Source of the DNA: Sphingomonas sp. UBA1000
GTDB taxonomy: Bacteria; Pseudomonadota; Alphaproteobacteria; Sphingomonadales; Sphingomonadaceae
Assembly: GCA_002291855.1 (NCBI GenBank)
Contig: DBAW01000006.1
Location: 1-16,204, forward strand
Reading direction: 5' to 3'
Length of the DNA: 16,204 bases
Each line of letters starts with the position of its first letter. The stretch's first letter is position 1. Positions 1 through 7,593 of this stretch are shown here, in pieces. A program made the position numbers and the translations under genes. The notes below the pieces were generated by a model. The model saw nothing but the letters and a program-made list of their open reading frames with translations, was not told where the DNA came from and ran no database searches.

Positions 1-236
1 AGCAGGCCGCCATGCACCACCGGGTGCAGCGTCTTGACCCGCCCGTCCATCATTTCGGGAAAGCCGGTCAGGTCCGACACGTCGCGCACCGCCAGCCCGG
101 CATCGCGCAGCGCGCGGGCGGTGCCGCCGGTCGACACCAGCTCGACCCCCCGGGCGGCGAGCGCCTGGCCCAGCTCGACCAGGCCGGTCTTGTCGGAAAC
201 GGAAAGAAGGGCGCGCGTGATCCTGATGTCGGTCAT
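1..236 (-). CDS. purH: PurH (AICAR formyltransferase/IMP cyclohydrolase), N-terminal 78 codons, cut by window edge
   Basis: This is the beginning of the bifunctional enzyme that performs the last two steps of IMP synthesis in the cytosol. Only the N-terminal MGS-like IMP cyclohydrolase part is in the window. Translating the minus strand from ATG 236 gives recognisable PurH signatures: ALLSVSDKTG near residues 9-18, VSTGGTARALRDAG near 34-47 and FPEMMDGRVKTLHP near 59-72, followed by HGGL as the frame leaves the window. The full protein is normally about 525-530 aa, so most of it lies to the left. The start is preceded by a G-rich stretch (AGGGGGG) about 7 nt upstream. It is a housekeeping gene unrelated to the CoA-ester genes beside it. 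The repeat at 249-300 lies directly upstream, so its promoter must be in or beyond that short gap. Confidence 0.93.
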   Translation of the reverse strand, partial: MTDIRITRALLSVSDKTGLVELGQALAARGVELVSTGGTARALRDAGLAVRDVSDLTGFPEMMDGRVKTLHPVVHGGL

Positions 237-248
237 GCGCGCCCCCCT

Positions 249-300
249 AGAGCATTTTCAGGCCGGGTGGAAACACCCGGCGGCCCGGAAAATGCGGCCA
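249..300 (+). repeat. Nested-hairpin intergenic repeat, copy A
   Basis: A 52-base element begins AGAGCATTTTC and contains two nested stems. The outer stem is GCATTTTC (252-259) with GAAAATGC (288-295). The inner stem is GCCGGGTG (262-269) with CACCCGGC (274-281), closing a GAAA tetraloop. An 83%-identical copy (43 of 52 positions) in the same orientation lies at 16071-16122. It sits between the last gene of the minus-strand array and purH. The structure is seen directly. That it is a dispersed genomic repeat is inferred from the two copies. Confidence 0.8.
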
Positions 301-310
301 GAGACAGGGC

Positions 311-350
311 GGAGCGGGCGAGCCGGGATCATCGGCCCGGCCCCCGCTCC
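311..350 (-). terminator. Hairpin downstream of the minus-strand array, possible terminator
   Basis: GGAGCGG (311-317) pairs with CCGCTCC (344-350), and inside it GCCGGG (322-327) pairs with CCCGGC near 335-341. The hairpin starts 13 bases past the stop codon of the hydratase/dehydrogenase gene on the minus strand. No clear T-run follows, so intrinsic termination is uncertain. It may instead be a diverged counterpart of the hairpin at 16135-16169, which also follows the repeat. Confidence 0.4.
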
Positions 351-363
351 GCAAGCCGTGCGG

Positions 364-2415
364 TCAGGCCGGGCGGGTGAACCGCCCCTTGGCCGCCGCC
401 TTGTCCTTGAGCAGGCTCGACAGGCGGAACTCCGGCCCGAACGCGGCCAGATGCTTTTCCAGCCCGGCGAGGATCTTGTCCGCGCCTTCCAGATCGGCCC
501 AGAACATCGGGCCGCCGCGATAGACCGGCCAGCCATAGCCATAGATCCACACGACATCGATGTCGGACGCGCGCTGGGCGATCCCTTCTTCAAGGATCAG
601 CGCGCCTTCATTGACCATCGGATAGATGGTGCGCTCGATGATTTCGGCATCGCTGATCTCGCGCTTCGCGGTGCCGGCCTGGGCGGCAAAGGCGTCGAGA
701 ATCTCCTGCACTTCGGCGCTGGGCGTCGGGCGGCGATTTTCGTCGTAATCGTAAAAGCCCTTGCCGGTCTTCTGGCCCCAGCGGCCCTTCGCGCACAGCG
801 CGTCGCGGACATTTTCGATCCGCGACGGATCGCGGTGCCAGCCGATATCGACCCCGGCCAGATCCGACATCTGGAACGGGCCCATCGGCATGCCGAAATC
901 GACATGGACCTTGTCGATCTGCGCGGGCGTCGCACCTTCCATCAGCAGCTTCATCGCCTCGATCTGGCGCGGCTTGAGCATCCGGTTGCCGATAAAGCCG
1001 TCGCACACCCCGGCGACCACGGCGACCTTGCCGATCTTCTTGGCAATGGCCATCGCGGTGGCGAGCACGTCGGGCGCGGTCTTCGCCCCGCGCACCACCT
1101 CGAGCAGCTTCATCACATTGGCGGGCGAGAAGAAATGCAGGCCGAGCACGTCGCCCGCCCGGCCCGTCGCCGTCGCGATCTCGTTCACGTCGAGATAGGA
1201 GGTGTTGGACGCGAGGATCGCACCGGGCTTGGCAATGCGGTCAAGCTTGCCGAACACGTCCTTCTTGACGTCCATATTCTCGAACACGGCCTCGATGATC
1301 AGGTCGCAATCGGCCAGATCGTCAAGGCTGACCGACGGGGTCAGCAGCCCCATCAGCGCATCGACCTGTTCGGGCTTGAACCGGCCTTTGGCGGCCGAGG
1401 CATCGTAGTTTTTGCGGATCACGCCGACGCCGCGGTCGAGCGCTTCCTGCGTCTGTTCGACGATGGTCACCGGAATGCCGGCCTGCAGGAAGTTCATCGC
1501 AATCCCGCCGCCCATCGTGCCGGCACCGATCACGCCGACCTTGGCAATCGGGCGCAGCGCAATGTCGTCGGCAATGCCGTCGATCTTGGCGGCCTGACGC
1601 TCGGCAAAGAAGATGTGCCGCATCGCCGCCGACTGGCTGCCGAACATCAGCTTCATAAACTCCTGCCGCTCGAACGCGATGCCGTCGTCGAACGGCTTTT
1701 CCACCGCCGCGCGGACACAGGCGAGATTGGCGGCAGGCGCGTCGAAGCCCTTGAACTTCTTGGCATTCTGCGCGGCAAAGGCGTCGATGAACGCCGGATC
1801 GCCCTTGACCGGCAGGTCGCGGCTGCGGCGCGGCGCGGTGCCGATCTTGGTGCGCGCAAACGCAATCGCATCGTCAAGCAGCCCGTCCTCGCCGGCAATC
1901 TGGTCGACCAGCCCGACTTCGGCGGCTTTCTTGGCGCTGATCGGGGTGCCGGTCGCGCACATTTCGGCGGCCAGCTCGACCCCGGCGACGCGCGGCAGGC
2001 GCTGCGTGCCGCCCGCGCCCGGCAGCAGGCCAAGCTTCACCTCGGGCACGCCAAGCTTGGCCGACGGCACCGCGACGCGCCAGTGACAGGCCAGCGCGGT
2101 TTCCAGCCCGCCGCCCAGCGCCGTGCCATGGATGGCGGCGACGACCGGCTTGGCGCTCGCCTCGATGCGGTCGATCAGCTGCGGCAGCAACGGCTCGACC
2201 GGCGGCTTGCCGAATTCGGTGATGTCGGCCCCGGCAAAGAAGGTGCGGCCTTCGCAGCGGATGACCGCCGCCTGGATCGCGTCGTTCGATTCAAGCTCGG
2301 TGATCGCGGCATCCAGCCCGACGCGCACGGCCGCGCCCAGCGCGTTCACCGGCGGGTTGTTGGACGTGATGATCAGGATCCCGTCACGGATCTCGGTGGA
2401 AATCGGGGATGTCAT
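364..2415 (-). CDS. Bifunctional enoyl-CoA hydratase / 3-hydroxyacyl-CoA dehydrogenase (FadB/FadJ type)
   Basis: The 683-aa cytosolic enzyme hydrates 2-enoyl-CoA and oxidises the 3-hydroxyacyl-CoA with NAD. Residues 1-190 form a crotonase domain with the oxyanion motif FAGAD (60-64) and the two catalytic glutamates in GGGLE (E105) and GVPEVKLG (E125). A Rossmann domain starts at IGAGTMGG (296-303). The dehydrogenase His is H427 in LGLHFFSP, with E439 as its partner. C-terminal 3HCDH repeats follow. Size and domain order match the single-chain FadB/FadJ family. The start at 2415 was chosen over an upstream in-frame ATG because GGAGAG lies about 6 nt before it and the hydratase domain begins immediately. 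It is the last gene of the minus-strand array, 34 nt after an SDR gene. No partner thiolase gene is nearby, so the final cleavage enzyme is encoded elsewhere. Confidence 0.93.
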   Translation of the reverse strand: MTSPISTEIRDGILIITSNNPPVNALGAAVRVGLDAAITELESNDAIQAAVIRCEGRTFFAGADITEFGKPPVEPLLPQLIDRIEASAKPVVAAIHGTALGGGLETALACHWRVAVPSAKLGVPEVKLGLLPGAGGTQRLPRVAGVELAAEMCATGTPISAKKAAEVGLVDQIAGEDGLLDDAIAFARTKIGTAPRRSRDLPVKGDPAFIDAFAAQNAKKFKGFDAPAANLACVRAAVEKPFDDGIAFERQEFMKLMFGSQSAAMRHIFFAERQAAKIDGIADDIALRPIAKVGVIGAGTMGGGIAMNFLQAGIPVTIVEQTQEALDRGVGVIRKNYDASAAKGRFKPEQVDALMGLLTPSVSLDDLADCDLIIEAVFENMDVKKDVFGKLDRIAKPGAILASNTSYLDVNEIATATGRAGDVLGLHFFSPANVMKLLEVVRGAKTAPDVLATAMAIAKKIGKVAVVAGVCDGFIGNRMLKPRQIEAMKLLMEGATPAQIDKVHVDFGMPMGPFQMSDLAGVDIGWHRDPSRIENVRDALCAKGRWGQKTGKGFYDYDENRRPTPSAEVQEILDAFAAQAGTAKREISDAEIIERTIYPMVNEGALILEEGIAQRASDIDVVWIYGYGWPVYRGGPMFWADLEGADKILAGLEKHLAAFGPEFRLSSLLKDKAAAKGRFTRPA

Positions 2416-2449
2416 TGCTCTCTCCTCAAAGGCTGTTCTGGATCTGGGG

Positions 2450-3259
2450 TCAGGCCGCGGTGCGGCCGGTTTCCTGGCGCGTGACCGGGTGCGAACTGGA
2501 CAGGCCGCCATCGACGACGATCGCCTGGCCATTGACATAGCTCGCCTCGTCCGAGGCGAGGAACAGCGCGGTCGCCGCAATCTCGTCGGGCTGGCCGGCG
2601 CGGCGCAGCGGGTTGAGCCGGCCGATCCGGTCGGTCACCCCCTTTTCGGCGGCATGGTCGAACGCGCGCTGCGTCATGCCGGTCTGGATCAGGCCGGGGC
2701 AGATCGCGTTCACCCGCACACTGGTGGCCGACAGCTGCTGCGCCGCCGTCTGCGCAAGGTTGATGACGCCGGCCTTGGACGCCGAATAGGCCGGGCAGCC
2801 CGCGCCCGACCGCAGCCCGGCGACGCTGGCCGTCAGGATGATCGATCCGCGCCCCTGCTTCATGATGCGCGGCGCGGCGTGCTTGATGATCAGATAGGGG
2901 CCGATCAGATTGACCTGCAGGATCTGCTGCCAGTCCTCCACACTATGGTCGAATATGCCGGTCAGCCCGCCCGAAATGCCGGCATTGGCAAAGGCGATGT
3001 CGAGCGCGCCGAACGTGTCGACAGCGGTCTCGACCATGCGGACGACATCGGCTTCCAGCCCGGCATCCATCTCCAGCGCAACCGCGCCGGCCCCGGCCAG
3101 CGCCGCCGTTTCATGCACGGCATCGCTGCGGTCGCCCAGCACCAGCCGCGCGCCTTCGGCGGCGAAGCGCAGCGCCGTCGCCCGGCCGATGCCCGATCCG
3201 GCCCCGGTGATGATCGCCACCCGCCCGGCCAGCCGGCTGCTGCCCGCTTCGCTGCTCAT
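2450..3259 (-). CDS. Short-chain dehydrogenase/reductase (classical SDR, NAD-type)
   Basis: This is a 269-aa classical SDR. The cofactor motif TGAGSGIG covers residues 18-25. D43 at the end of the second strand suggests NAD(H) rather than NADP(H). The ANAG motif is at 91-94 and the catalytic triad is S145, Y158 and K162 (YSASK). The C-terminal VVDGGL is typical of 3-oxoacyl reductase-like and hydroxysteroid-like SDRs. It probably interconverts a hydroxyl and a ketone on a CoA ester or alicyclic intermediate; the substrate cannot be assigned. Its ATG (3259-3257) overlaps the TGA of the upstream SDR (ATGA), so translation is likely coupled. An in-frame open stretch extends upstream through the neighbouring SDR but has no homology there. 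Confidence 0.9.
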   Translation of the reverse strand: MSSEAGSSRLAGRVAIITGAGSGIGRATALRFAAEGARLVLGDRSDAVHETAALAGAGAVALEMDAGLEADVVRMVETAVDTFGALDIAFANAGISGGLTGIFDHSVEDWQQILQVNLIGPYLIIKHAAPRIMKQGRGSIILTASVAGLRSGAGCPAYSASKAGVINLAQTAAQQLSATSVRVNAICPGLIQTGMTQRAFDHAAEKGVTDRIGRLNPLRRAGQPDEIAATALFLASDEASYVNGQAIVVDGGLSSSHPVTRQETGRTAA

Positions 3260-4020
3260 ATCGTCTGCCCTCCGTCGATCACCAGTGTCTGGCCGGTGGT
3301 GAAGCTGCCCGCCGCCGAGGCGAGGAACACCGCCGCGCCGGCAATCTCGTCCGGCTCGCCGATGCGCTTGAGCGCCGCGCCCTCGGTCGAGCGGCGCAGC
3401 GTGTCGGCATCCTCCCACAGCGCGCGCGCGAAATCGGTGCGGATCAGCCCCGGCGCGATGCAGTTGACGCGCACATTGTCGCCACCGAACTCGCGCGCCA
3501 GATTGCGCGCCAGCGCCATGTCGGCAGCCTTGGAAATGCCATAGGCGCCGATCACCGGCGTGCCGCGCAGACCGGCGATCGACGAAATGATGATGATCGC
3601 GCCGTCGCGCCGCGCGCGCATCCCCGGCGCGACCATGCCGATCAGCCAGTGATTGGCGATGACGTTGTTGTCCAGGATCTTGCGGAACTGGTCGTCGGCC
3701 ATCCCCGCCATCGGCCCGTAATAGGGATTGGATGCGGCGTTGCAGACGAGGATGTCGACCGGGCCGAGCCGGCGTTCGGTCTCGGCGACCAGATGCGCGA
3801 GCGCCTCCTTGTCGGAAATATTGGCGGGCACCGCGATGGCGGCCCCCGGATGATCGGCGTTGATCTCGGCGGCGGCGGCGTCGCACGCCTCGGCCTTGCG
3901 GCTGGAAATCACGACGCGCGCGCCGGCTGCCGCCATCGCCCGCGCGGTCGCCTTGCCGATGCCGCGCGACGATCCGGTGATGATGGCGACCTTGCCGGTC
4001 AGGTCGAACAGGCTGGCCAT
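3256..4020 (-). CDS. Short-chain dehydrogenase/reductase (DHRS4-like, probably NADPH)
   Basis: This is a 254-aa classical SDR. TGSSRGIG spans residues 15-22, and SSRKAE at 39-44 places Arg/Lys after the second strand, which favours NADP(H). The usual NNAG motif is replaced by CNAASNPYYG (93-102), a variant seen in DHRS4-like reductases. The catalytic residues are S147, Y160 and K164 (YGISK), and the protein ends in VIDGGQTI. DHRS4-like enzymes reduce or oxidise carbonyl/alcohol pairs on varied substrates. In this context it is one candidate for a 4-oxo/4-hydroxyacyl-CoA reductase (the LvaD role), but that is inference. A GGGAG lies about 12 nt before the ATG, a slightly long spacing. It overlaps the next SDR by ATGA and follows the kinase gene after 68 nt. 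Confidence 0.9.
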   Translation of the reverse strand: MASLFDLTGKVAIITGSSRGIGKATARAMAAAGARVVISSRKAEACDAAAAEINADHPGAAIAVPANISDKEALAHLVAETERRLGPVDILVCNAASNPYYGPMAGMADDQFRKILDNNVIANHWLIGMVAPGMRARRDGAIIIISSIAGLRGTPVIGAYGISKAADMALARNLAREFGGDNVRVNCIAPGLIRTDFARALWEDADTLRRSTEGAALKRIGEPDEIAGAAVFLASAAGSFTTGQTLVIDGGQTI

Positions 4021-4050
4021 ATGAAGTGCTGCTCCCGTGTTGTGCCGGTC

Positions 4051-4075
4051 TCTGCGATCAGTGTCTGCGATCAGT
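4051..4075. repeat. Short tandem duplication of a 12-mer
   Basis: TCTGCGATCAGT occurs at 4051-4062 and again at 4064-4075, a 13-base period. It lies in the 68-base gap between the kinase stop and the SDR start. It may be simple slippage; there is no evidence of function. Confidence 0.6.
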
Positions 4076-4088
4076 CTCTGGGGCCGGC

Positions 4089-5156
4089 TCAGGCCGCGCC
4101 GGCGGCGGCGGCGAAATGCCAGGCGGCGGCGGCCAGCGCCGGCACCCGCGCGGCCGTCGCCTCGGCCTGGGGCGAAGATGCGGTGCCGTCGACGATCCGC
4201 TTCTTGATCCCCTGCACGATGCCGGTGAGGCGGAACAGGTTATAGGCGAAATACCAGTTCAGCTCCGGCAGCCCGGCGCGCCCGGTGCGCGCGCAATAGC
4301 GTGCCACCGCCTCGTCGAGCGTCGGGATGCCGAGCGCGGGCAGGTCCAGCCCCTTGATCCCTGACCGGCCTTCCGGCTCCGTCACCCAGTTCATCAGCAG
4401 ATAGGAGAAATCGGCCAGCGGATCACCGAGCGTCGACAGCTCCCAGTCGAGCACCGCGATCACCCGCGGTTCGGCAGCGGCGAAGATCATGTTGTCGATC
4501 CGGTAATCGCCATGCACGATCGCCACCCGGTCCTGCACCGGCATGGTGCGCGGCAGCCAGTCGATCAGCCGGTCCATTTCCCGGATCGTCTCGGTCTCCG
4601 ACGCCCGGTATTGCTTGGTCCAGCGCGCGACCTGGCGTTCGAAATAATTGCCCGGCTTGCCATAATCGCCCAGCCCGACCGCCACCGGATCGATGGCGTG
4701 CAGATCCGCCAGCGTGTCGATCATCGCGTTGTAGATGCCGCGCCGCTCCGCCGGCGTGCAGCCGGGCAGCGACCCGTCCCACAGATTGCGGCCATCGGCG
4801 AGGCCCATCACATAGAACATCGATCCGATCACGCCGGGATCGGTGCACAGGCCATAAGGCCGTGCGACCGGAAAGCCCGCCGGATGCAGCGCCGCGATCA
4901 CCCGATATTCGCGGTCGACCGCATGGGCGGACGGCAGCAGCGGCCCGAAAGGCTGGCGGCGCAGCACATAGGCGGTGCCCGGCGTGTCGATCCGGTAGGT
5001 CGGGTTCGACTGGCCGCCCTTGAACCGCGACAGGGTGATCGGGCCGGCAAAGCCGTCGACATTGGCCGCGAACCAGGCGGTCAGCCGCGCTTCGTCCAGG
5101 CGGTCTTTTTCCGGCACCGCCATGGTGCCGACCATGGTTTCATCGGCCCCGCTCAT
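4089..5156 (-). CDS. APH/ACAD11-type phosphotransferase (putative 4-hydroxyacyl-CoA kinase)
   Basis: This is a 355-aa aminoglycoside-phosphotransferase-fold kinase. A glycine-rich FKGGQSNPTY loop is at 45-54, and YVLRR (63-67) sits in the ATP-lysine strand. The catalytic loop HGDYRIDNMIF runs 215-225 with D217 and N222, and the metal-binding DWEL is at D237, followed by GDPLADFSYLL. This pattern belongs to the family containing the N-terminal domain of mammalian ACAD10/ACAD11 and LvaA of the Pseudomonas levulinate pathway, which phosphorylate the hydroxyl of 4-hydroxyacyl-CoAs. It is not a resistance kinase by context: it sits between a zinc ADH (ATGA overlap at 5153-5156) and an SDR, with an ACAD10/11-like dehydrogenase one gene upstream. 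Internal ATGs at codons 8 and 12 are possible starts; the first was chosen because of the overlap. No LvaB-like small helper gene is visible. Confidence 0.88.
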   Translation of the reverse strand: MSGADETMVGTMAVPEKDRLDEARLTAWFAANVDGFAGPITLSRFKGGQSNPTYRIDTPGTAYVLRRQPFGPLLPSAHAVDREYRVIAALHPAGFPVARPYGLCTDPGVIGSMFYVMGLADGRNLWDGSLPGCTPAERRGIYNAMIDTLADLHAIDPVAVGLGDYGKPGNYFERQVARWTKQYRASETETIREMDRLIDWLPRTMPVQDRVAIVHGDYRIDNMIFAAAEPRVIAVLDWELSTLGDPLADFSYLLMNWVTEPEGRSGIKGLDLPALGIPTLDEAVARYCARTGRAGLPELNWYFAYNLFRLTGIVQGIKKRIVDGTASSPQAEATAARVPALAAAAWHFAAAAGAA

Positions 5157-6241
5157 TGATAGACGACCACCGAGCGCGTCGCATCGCCCTGCCGCAGCCG
5201 GTCGAACGCATGGTTGATGTCGGTCAGCGGCACGCGCTCGGCGATGATCGAATCAAGGTCGAGCATCCCGCGCATGTAGAAATCGACCAGCCGGGGAATG
5301 TCGACCGGGAAGCGGTTGTCGCCCATCAGCGCGCCCTGCAGCTTTTTGGAACCGAGCAGGTCCATCGCCGACAGCCCGACCTTGTGGTCGAGCGGCATCA
5401 TGCCAAGGATCGTCGCCGTCCCGCCCCGGCGCAGCAGCTTGACCGCCAGCTCGCCCGAGGCCGGGCGGCCGACCGCCTCGATCGCATGATGGACGCCGCC
5501 CCGGGTCAGCTCGATCACCGTGCCGGCGGTGCCGTCGGCCGCGGGGTCGAAGCTGTCGGTCGCGCCCAGCTTTTCGGCGAGCGCGCGCTTTTCGGGCACC
5601 GGGTCGAGCGCGATGATGCGCCCGGCCCCGGCGATGCGCGCGGCATTGACCGCCGCCAGTCCGATGCCGCCACAGCCGATCACCGCCACCGTCTCGCCGG
5701 GGGTCAGCCGGGCGGCGTTGAACACTGCGCCGGCCCCGGTCGTCACCGCGCAGCCGATCACGCAGGCGCGGTCGAGCGGCATGTCCGGGTTGATCGCCAC
5801 ACAGGCATGCTCATGGACGAGCATCTGTTCGGCATAGGCGGACAGGTTGAGCATCTGGTTGACCACCGAACCATCGGCGGTCAGCGTCAGGCGCGGCGGC
5901 TCACTCTTGCCGCGCCGCGTCGCCGCGCCCAGGCACAGCGACAGCCGACCGGTGACGCAGAACTCGCATTCGCCGCAATAGGCCGACAGGCAGGTGATGA
6001 CGGCATCGCCGGGGCGGAGCGCGCGCACCTCGCTGCCGACCTGTTCGACGATCCCGGCCGCCTCATGCCCCGGAATGCAGGGCATGGCATGCGGATAGGC
6101 GCCGTCGACGAAATGCAGGTCCGAACGGCACACGCCGGTCGCGGCGGTGCGGATCAGCACCTCGTGCGGGCCGGGCTTGGACACCGTCACATCCTCGATC
6201 CGCAGCGCCGCGCGCGGCTCGAACAGGATCGCGGCCTTCAC
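5153..6241 (-). CDS. Zinc-dependent alcohol dehydrogenase (MDR family), GTG start
   Basis: This 362-aa medium-chain dehydrogenase would oxidise an alcohol to an aldehyde or ketone with NAD. Catalytic zinc ligands are C38 (GVCRSD), H59-E60 (GHE) and C164. The structural zinc site is C89, C92, C95 and C103. The Rossmann motif GCGGIG spans 189-194, and D213 in IIALDP indicates NAD preference. The length and the long insert before residue 130 resemble class III/aryl-alcohol type ADHs. The start codon is GTG at 6241-6239, overlapping the TGA of the upstream acyl-CoA dehydrogenase (GTGA). The family's usual N-terminus MKAAILFEP begins exactly there, so the start is secure. Position between the dehydrogenase and its probable kinase partner suggests it acts on the same intermediate, possibly the primary or secondary alcohol; this is inference. 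Confidence 0.93.
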   Translation of the reverse strand: MKAAILFEPRAALRIEDVTVSKPGPHEVLIRTAATGVCRSDLHFVDGAYPHAMPCIPGHEAAGIVEQVGSEVRALRPGDAVITCLSAYCGECEFCVTGRLSLCLGAATRRGKSEPPRLTLTADGSVVNQMLNLSAYAEQMLVHEHACVAINPDMPLDRACVIGCAVTTGAGAVFNAARLTPGETVAVIGCGGIGLAAVNAARIAGAGRIIALDPVPEKRALAEKLGATDSFDPAADGTAGTVIELTRGGVHHAIEAVGRPASGELAVKLLRRGGTATILGMMPLDHKVGLSAMDLLGSKKLQGALMGDNRFPVDIPRLVDFYMRGMLDLDSIIAERVPLTDINHAFDRLRQGDATRSVVVYQ

Positions 6242-7536
6242 CGCGCGACCCCGAGATCGCCCGAGCTGAACTGCCGCCGCGCCGCGTCGATCGCCTCGCG
6301 CCCGCCATATTTGCCGAACTCCAGCCGCGCGATCGAGCGGTTATGGACCTCGTCCGGCCCGTCGGCGAGGCGCAGCGTGCGGATGCCGGCATACATTTTG
6401 GCCAGCCCCGGATCCTCGGACACGCCCGCGCCGCCAAAGGCCTGGATCGCATCGTCGATGACGCGCAAGGCGATGCGCGGTGCCGCCACCTTGATCATCG
6501 CGATTTCGGCCTGCGCCGCCTTGTTGCCGGCCTTGTCCATCATGTCGGCGGCCTTGAGGCACAACAGCCGGGTCATTTCGATGTCGATGCGCGCTTCGGC
6601 GACGCGCTGTTCCCAGACGCTGTGTTCAGCGATCACCTTGCCAAAGGCAACGCGCGACAGCAGCCGGCGGCACATTTTTTCGAGCGCCTCTTCAGCCGCG
6701 CCGATGGTGCGCATGCAGTGATGGATGCGCCCCGGCCCTAGCCGGCCCTGCGCGATCTCGAACCCGCGCCCTTCGCCGAGCAGCATGTTCTCGACCGGCA
6801 CGCGCACGTCCTTCAGCTCGATCTCCATATGGCCATGCGGGGCGTCGTCATAACCGAACACCGGCAGGTGGCGCAGGATCGTCACCCCCGGCGCGTCGAG
6901 CGGCATCAGCAGCATCGACTGCTGGGCATGGCGTGCGGCCCCGAAGTCGGTCTTGCCCATCACGATGGCGATCTTGCAGCGCGGATCGCCCGCGCCGCTC
7001 GACCACCATTTGCGGCCATTCAGCACATAATGATCGCCGTCGCGTTCGATCCGCGTCTCGATATTGGTCGCATCCGACGAGGCGACGGCCGGCTCGGTCA
7101 TCAGAAAGGCGGAGCGGATCTCGCCCTCCATCAGCGGCTTCAGCCACTGGTCCTTCTGCGCGCGGGTGCCATAACGGTGCAGCACCTCCATATTGCCGGT
7201 GTCGGGGGCGGAGCAGTTGAACACTTCCGACGCCCAGCCGATGCGGCCCATTTCCTCGGCGCACAGCGCATATTCGAGATTGGTCAGGCCCGGCCCCTCG
7301 AACACGAAGCTGTCATCGACATGCGGCCGCCCGGCGCTGGGCGGCATGAACAGGTTCCAGATGCCCTGCGCCTTGGCCTTTTGCTTCGCATCCTCGATCG
7401 TCTGGAGGATCTTCCAGCGGCTGCCTTCATGCTGTTCGGCATGATAATCGGGGTCGCGCGGGCGGACGTTCGCCTCGATAAAGTCGCGCACCCGGTCGCG
7501 CCAGTAAAGCTGGCGTTCGGTCAGGTCGAAATCCAT
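6238..7536 (-). CDS. Acyl-CoA dehydrogenase, ACAD10/ACAD11-like
   Basis: This is a 432-aa FAD flavoprotein of the acyl-CoA dehydrogenase fold. The FAD/substrate segment FLMTEPAVASSDATN lies at 144-158, and LNGRKWWSSGAGDPRC at 172-187 resembles ACAD10/11 proteins. At the catalytic base position, where medium-chain dehydrogenases have YEGT, this protein has ADGPDEVH (391-398), placing D392 where Glu is expected. That motif is characteristic of ACAD10/11 and related bacterial enzymes. LvaC, a relative, converts 4-phosphoacyl-CoA toward the 3-hydroxyacyl-CoA. The start at 7536 has a strong AAGGAGAG about 7 nt upstream. The gene heads the tightly overlapping set ACAD-ADH-kinase. It could instead be an ordinary alpha,beta-dehydrogenase on a bulky substrate, though the kinase neighbour argues for the 4-hydroxy acid role. 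Confidence 0.92.
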   Translation of the reverse strand: MDFDLTERQLYWRDRVRDFIEANVRPRDPDYHAEQHEGSRWKILQTIEDAKQKAKAQGIWNLFMPPSAGRPHVDDSFVFEGPGLTNLEYALCAEEMGRIGWASEVFNCSAPDTGNMEVLHRYGTRAQKDQWLKPLMEGEIRSAFLMTEPAVASSDATNIETRIERDGDHYVLNGRKWWSSGAGDPRCKIAIVMGKTDFGAARHAQQSMLLMPLDAPGVTILRHLPVFGYDDAPHGHMEIELKDVRVPVENMLLGEGRGFEIAQGRLGPGRIHHCMRTIGAAEEALEKMCRRLLSRVAFGKVIAEHSVWEQRVAEARIDIEMTRLLCLKAADMMDKAGNKAAQAEIAMIKVAAPRIALRVIDDAIQAFGGAGVSEDPGLAKMYAGIRTLRLADGPDEVHNRSIARLEFGKYGGREAIDAARRQFSSGDLGVAR

Positions 7537-7593
7537 GTCCCTCTCCTTGGTCGGGGTCTGTTCTAAAGGGCGATCAGCGCCGCTTTCCAGTCC

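Noticed and set aside
34..2484. 816-codon plus-strand open frame opposite the hydratase/dehydrogenase gene
   Set aside because: It is the antisense of a gene with complete catalytic motifs; its translation is rich in Arg, His, Asp and Gly with no recognisable domain, typical of GC-rich shadow frames.
4089..5156. Antibiotic (aminoglycoside) resistance kinase
   Set aside because: The fold is APH-like, but sequence style (YVLRR, DWELSTLGDPLADF) and the neighbours fit the ACAD10/11-associated kinase group instead.
5156..6721. 521-codon plus-strand open frame opposite the zinc ADH and acyl-CoA dehydrogenase
   Set aside because: It spans the antisense of two clearly functional genes, shows low-complexity composition and no family motif.
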